From Bacteroidia bacterium (GTDB lineage Bacteria > Bacteroidota > Bacteroidia > Bacteroidales > Azobacteroidaceae), in NCBI GenBank assembly GCA_025999935.1, contig BNXY01000078.1, positions 1 to 8,270 on the forward strand: 8,270 bases of DNA. Reading direction: 5' to 3'. Of this stretch, positions 7,716 to 8,270 are shown piece by piece. Both the position numbers and the translations under genes were made by a program. Below the pieces are notes generated by a model. The model saw only the letters and a program-made list of their open reading frames with translations, had not been told where the DNA came from and did no database searches. Numbering within the stretch: the first letter of the stretch is position 1; each line of letters begins with the position of its first letter.

Positions 7716-7737
7716 TTTGAGACGCTATATTCTCAAA
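7716..7737. repeat. Inverted repeat TTTGAGA-N8-TCTCAAA
   Basis: Perfect 7-bp arms at 7716-7722 and 7731-7737 flank an 8-nt spacer. Neither strand has a T-run after the stem, so it is not a standard terminator. It lies about 55 bp upstream of the nadB -7 box and could be a regulator binding site. Its last base is also the first base of the larger inverted repeat. Confidence 0.5.
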
Positions 7738-7822
7738 GCAGAAAAGTTGAGATGTCTTGTTGTTAAAAAACGCTTGTGTCTAAAAATGGAAAAATCAACA
7801 ACAAATTCAAGCAATTTCTGCT
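7737..7822. repeat. Nested imperfect inverted repeat, about 86 bp
   Basis: The outer arms AGCAGAAA (7737-7744) and TTTCTGCT (7815-7822) are perfect complements. The inner arms TTGTTGTT (7757-7764) and AACAACAA (7797-7804) are also perfect, and a 4-bp block pairs between them (TTGA 7747-7750 with TCAA 7807-7810). The arms are thus about 26-28 nt long, imperfect, around a 32-bp centre. It could be a small palindromic mobile remnant, a regulatory hairpin or a recombination site. No target-site duplication is obvious. Confidence 0.45.
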
Positions 7823-7844
7823 CTAAATCCAATTAATTTTGCTA

Positions 7845-7891
7845 TTTTATGAAAAATAATATTTGAATTTGTTTTTTTATGAAAAATAATA
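7845..7891. repeat. 17-bp direct repeat, 30-bp period
   Basis: TTTTATGAAAAATAATA occurs at 7845-7861 and again at 7875-7891. The copies lie just upstream of, or within, the promoter of the gene at 7940, the second between its -33 and -7 elements. Each copy contains T-run and A-run arms around ATGA. It may be a duplicated operator or a local duplication of promoter DNA. Confidence 0.6.
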
Positions 7892-7901
7892 CATATATTT
7901 G
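7868..7901 (+). promoter_or_regulatory. Candidate promoter of the OmpA-like secreted protein gene
   Basis: TATATTTG at 7894-7901 is an exact TAnnTTTG -7 box, and TTTG at 7868-7871 lies 22 bp upstream, slightly more than the usual 19-21 bp. Transcription would start near 7908, giving a leader of about 32 nt before the ATG at 7940. Confidence 0.5.
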
Positions 7902-7939
7902 TGCCGAATTTGACAATGTTCATTTTAACACACACGATT

Positions 7940-8270
7940 ATGAGTTCGAAAAATTACTGCACAGTATTTTTAACTGCGGTGAAACAGATATTTAAAAATA
8001 CCTGTTCACAGGGAAAGTACTTTAAAGGGGACTGGTTCAAATCCGTCCTGACAATGCTTTTTACTTGTTTACTCTTCCTCCCTCTTCCCGCAAAAGCCCA
8101 GGATCCGGATCTGGCATTCGGCTCCAAAGTCTTCTTCTTCCAAACCGACAGCGTACAGTTGAAGCGCGACTTCAAAACCAACAAGCAGGTTTTCGACGCG
8201 CTGGATTTCCTGCTGAACATGCCGGAAATCTATAATCACATCGACAGCATATTAGTTATCGGCGCCGCTT
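7940..8270 (+). CDS. Secreted protein with probable OmpA-like domain, 3' partial
   Basis: The reading frame opens at ATG 7940 and is uninterrupted to the right edge, giving 110 visible residues. Residues 1-35 form a long, basic N-region. Residues 36-50 (VLTMLFTCLLFLPLP) are hydrophobic, and AKAQ at 51-54 gives a signal peptidase I site after Ala53. No lipobox is present, because the Cys in the hydrophobic core lacks the right neighbours. The mature part (SKVFFFQTDSVQLKRDF, a helix-like stretch, then DSILVIGAA) resembles the strand-helix-strand start of OmpA-like domains found in Bacteroidota outer-membrane and fimbria-associated proteins. The product is probably periplasmic or at the outer membrane. 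Met39 could be an alternative start but would leave an unusually short signal peptide. The family call is tentative because only the first part is seen. Confidence 0.6.
   Translation, partial: MSSKNYCTVFLTAVKQIFKNTCSQGKYFKGDWFKSVLTMLFTCLLFLPLPAKAQDPDLAFGSKVFFFQTDSVQLKRDFKTNKQVFDALDFLLNMPEIYNHIDSILVIGAA

Larger units (their letters stand above)
7634..7939. other. 306-bp AT-rich divergent intergenic region
   Basis: The region separates nadB (minus) from the secreted protein gene (plus). It contains no credible gene. It holds a -7 box for each flanking gene, a 7-bp hairpin, a nested inverted repeat and a direct repeat, each listed separately. Confidence 0.7.

Noticed and set aside
7737..7822. 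Invertible (phase-variable) promoter
   Set aside because: The inverted repeats do not enclose a TAnnTTTG box, the arms are imperfect and the central spacer is only 32 bp. Not called as such; kept only as an option in the repeat finding.
7954..8220. Minus-strand open frame of 88 codons at the right edge
   Set aside because: The plus-strand frame from 7940 has a signal peptide, a promoter and a plausible domain, which explains this stretch better.
1..8270. CRISPR array, tRNA, rRNA, intact insertion sequence or toxin-antitoxin pair
   Set aside because: I found no regular repeat-spacer series, cloverleaf, transposase or small paired genes in the window.

Overview
This window looks like chromosomal DNA from a Bacteroidota member, probably of the order Bacteroidales. 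Four genes are preceded by the Bacteroidota sigma factor -7 element (TAnnTTTG) within about 20-40 nt of the start codon. Most starts lack a Shine-Dalgarno sequence and sit behind A/T-rich leaders. The gene set is also typical, including a Bacteroidota-type polysaccharide-deacetylase-like protein and a secreted OmpA-like protein. I cannot fix the genus. Most of the window is ordinary housekeeping DNA, and I see no clearly new multi-gene system. The least explained DNA is the repeat-rich intergenic region at about 7700-7900 and the 421-bp intergenic region at 1927-2347.

Left part, minus strand: an aldA-type lactaldehyde dehydrogenase (490-1926) is followed 4 nt later by the start of a lutA/ykgE-type iron-sulfur protein that runs off the left edge. 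Together they suggest a route from lactaldehyde to lactate to pyruvate, such as would be fed by 6-deoxy sugars (fucose, rhamnose). The lutB and lutC partners would lie outside the window.

Middle part, plus strand: a promoter at 2295-2326 drives a 447-aa polysaccharide-deacetylase-like protein (2348-3691). It is followed by upp (uracil salvage, 3702-4361), which has its own -7 box in the end of the previous gene. A REP-like palindrome then precedes ruvB (Holliday junction helicase motor, 4405-5427), followed by msrA (methionine sulfoxide reductase, 5522-6010). For the deacetylase-like gene and upp, the earliest in-frame TTG lies inside the -7 box itself, so the later ATG is the better start.

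Right part: nadB (L-aspartate oxidase, first step of de novo NAD synthesis) is on the minus strand (6050-7633), convergent with msrA. A 306-bp AT-rich divergent intergenic region follows, holding a nadB -7 box, a 7-bp hairpin, a nested imperfect inverted repeat of about 86 bp, a 17-bp direct repeat with a 30-bp period, and a -7 box for the last gene. That gene (7940 to the right edge) encodes an exported protein whose visible mature part resembles the start of an OmpA-like domain. It is cut off by the window edge.
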